Shown here: positions 63,489-64,000 of the stretch, piece after piece | Layout of the letters: every line of letters begins with the position of its first letter | How positions within the stretch are numbered: position 1 is the first letter of the stretch | Assembly: GCA_965644295.1 (NCBI GenBank) | Contig: CBFFRP010000012.1 | Span: 1 to 64,000 of the forward strand | From: Paraphysomonas bandaiensis | Taxonomy: Eukaryota > Chrysophyceae | Length of the DNA: 64,000 bases | Direction: 5' to 3' | The notes under the pieces: model-generated | Told to the model about the DNA's origin: nothing | Database searches by the model: none | Seen by the model: the letters and a program-made list of their open reading frames with translations, nothing else | Translations under genes and position numbers: made by a program

Positions 63489-64000
63489 ACACGGAAAGCC
63501 TCCCTCAACAAAGTCGGACTTGCACCTTTTCGTGGTGTTCTGGAGGATAAGTACCAGAGAGCCACAAACATAGTCAGCAGACATTCTTCTGTCCACTCAT
63601 AGCAGAATGCTTGTGTGGTACAAGGGACACCAATAAGTGTCACTTATGTAGACGTCTTTGGGCCCTGACGAATAAACAGGTATCCGGGAATGGGCCCACC
63701 TCAAGGGCGTCCGGGACAGGACCCACCTGAAGGGTAGCCAAGGTATTGGGCTGCCTGCTGAAGTCAAGCATCCGGGATGTTCACCGTAAGAACTCAGAGC
63801 GGAAGTGGTCGCACCTTGGTGCTTGCTGCGGCGACGCACAAGCAGTTCTCGTCGCGTTAAATAGTAGGATAAAAAAAGTGTGTACTGATTAGATACAGGT
63901 AGAGGTCTAACTAGTTTGTCTAGCATTCATATAGCTACTATAAGTTGGTTCAGGTTTTTAACGCCAATTGCTAATAATAAGACTTTCAATACACGGAAAG
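63489..64000 (+). repeat. Family A repeat copy A12, short form with target duplication
   Basis: Element 63502-63990: starts CCCTCAACAAAGTCGGACTT, includes 'CTTTTCGTGGTGTTCTGG', 'GTGTGGTACAAGGGACACCA', 'TGTAGACGTCTTTGGGCCCT', CCGGG-type repeats and 'CGGAAGTGGTCGCACCTTGG', and ends 'AATAAGACTTTCAAT'. ACACGGAAAG lies on both sides (63489-63498 and 63991-64000). The left copy continues CCT up to the element, so the duplication is probably 13 bp but its right end is cut by the window edge. Confidence 0.85.

Noticed and set aside
1-64000. CRISPR arrays, operons, bacterial promoters, tRNA or rRNA genes
   Set aside because: Spliceosomal introns show that this is eukaryotic nuclear DNA. I saw no direct-repeat/spacer array and no convincing tRNA or rRNA; a tRNA scan could still find a diverged one.

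Overview
The window is nuclear DNA from a eukaryote. Protein-coding genes are split by short GT-AG introns of 45-180 nt, standard stop codons are used, and about half of the sequence is transposons and dispersed repeats. Lineage is inferred only from gene style. A Copia element with a divergent integrase resembles those of diatoms. A decayed LRR transmembrane gene has Pro/Thr-rich linkers and a 'DxFGDGWG' domain, and the papain-type protease has a 'GG-GGC-GA' insertion. Together these suggest a stramenopile (heterokont) alga or a close relative. The genus cannot be told.

Layout. 1-2510: 3' part of a frameshifted Ty1/Copia element. 2510-5300: AT-rich DNA without recognisable genes. 5303-9510: second Copia element, whole at the Gag end, broken by one frameshift, cut off inside RNase H. 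9808-11567: six-exon PLP aminotransferase (kynurenine / glutamine transaminase K family). 11990-13683: hAT transposase debris and short repeats. 13684-23277: nested set, in which an apparently young Ty3/Gypsy-like element (14005-22348; 1.1-kb LTRs, 5-bp target duplication) sits inside a copy of dispersed family A, which itself has a perfect 13-bp target duplication. 24005-24979: degraded hAT element. 26341-26955: C2-domain gene. 29083-30420: acidic repeat protein with a C-terminal Cys4 motif. 32072-32581: small hypothetical gene. 33199-35482: four-exon IQ-motif gene. 35551-36934: family A copy between 139-bp direct repeats. 37250-37960: family A fragments forming a long inverted repeat. 38438-39428: LRR gene with a break or tiny intron. 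39902-41394: three-exon cathepsin-like protease. 41664-42429: hAT MITE. 43887-48804: large decayed LRR/PT-repeat receptor-like gene. 49290-50186: ribosomal protein eS4. 54036-55142: seven-helix receptor-like protein. 55729-56988: secreted glycosyltransferase-like protein. 60598-61131: calmodulin-like protein. 61586-62950: polytopic membrane protein with internal duplication. 63502-63990: another family A copy.

The host genes look like unrelated housekeeping, signalling and surface functions; I see no operon or gene cluster. The most notable observations concern mobile DNA. The Gypsy-like element has Gag and Pol in one frame, separated only by a UGA-CUA-G stop, a known readthrough context. Its Gag carries a CCCH finger, its RT has F-D-N in place of the usual D-D, and a 14-bp palindrome lies where the primer-binding site should be. 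Family A looks like a non-autonomous, end-anchored retroposon with no poly(A) tail.
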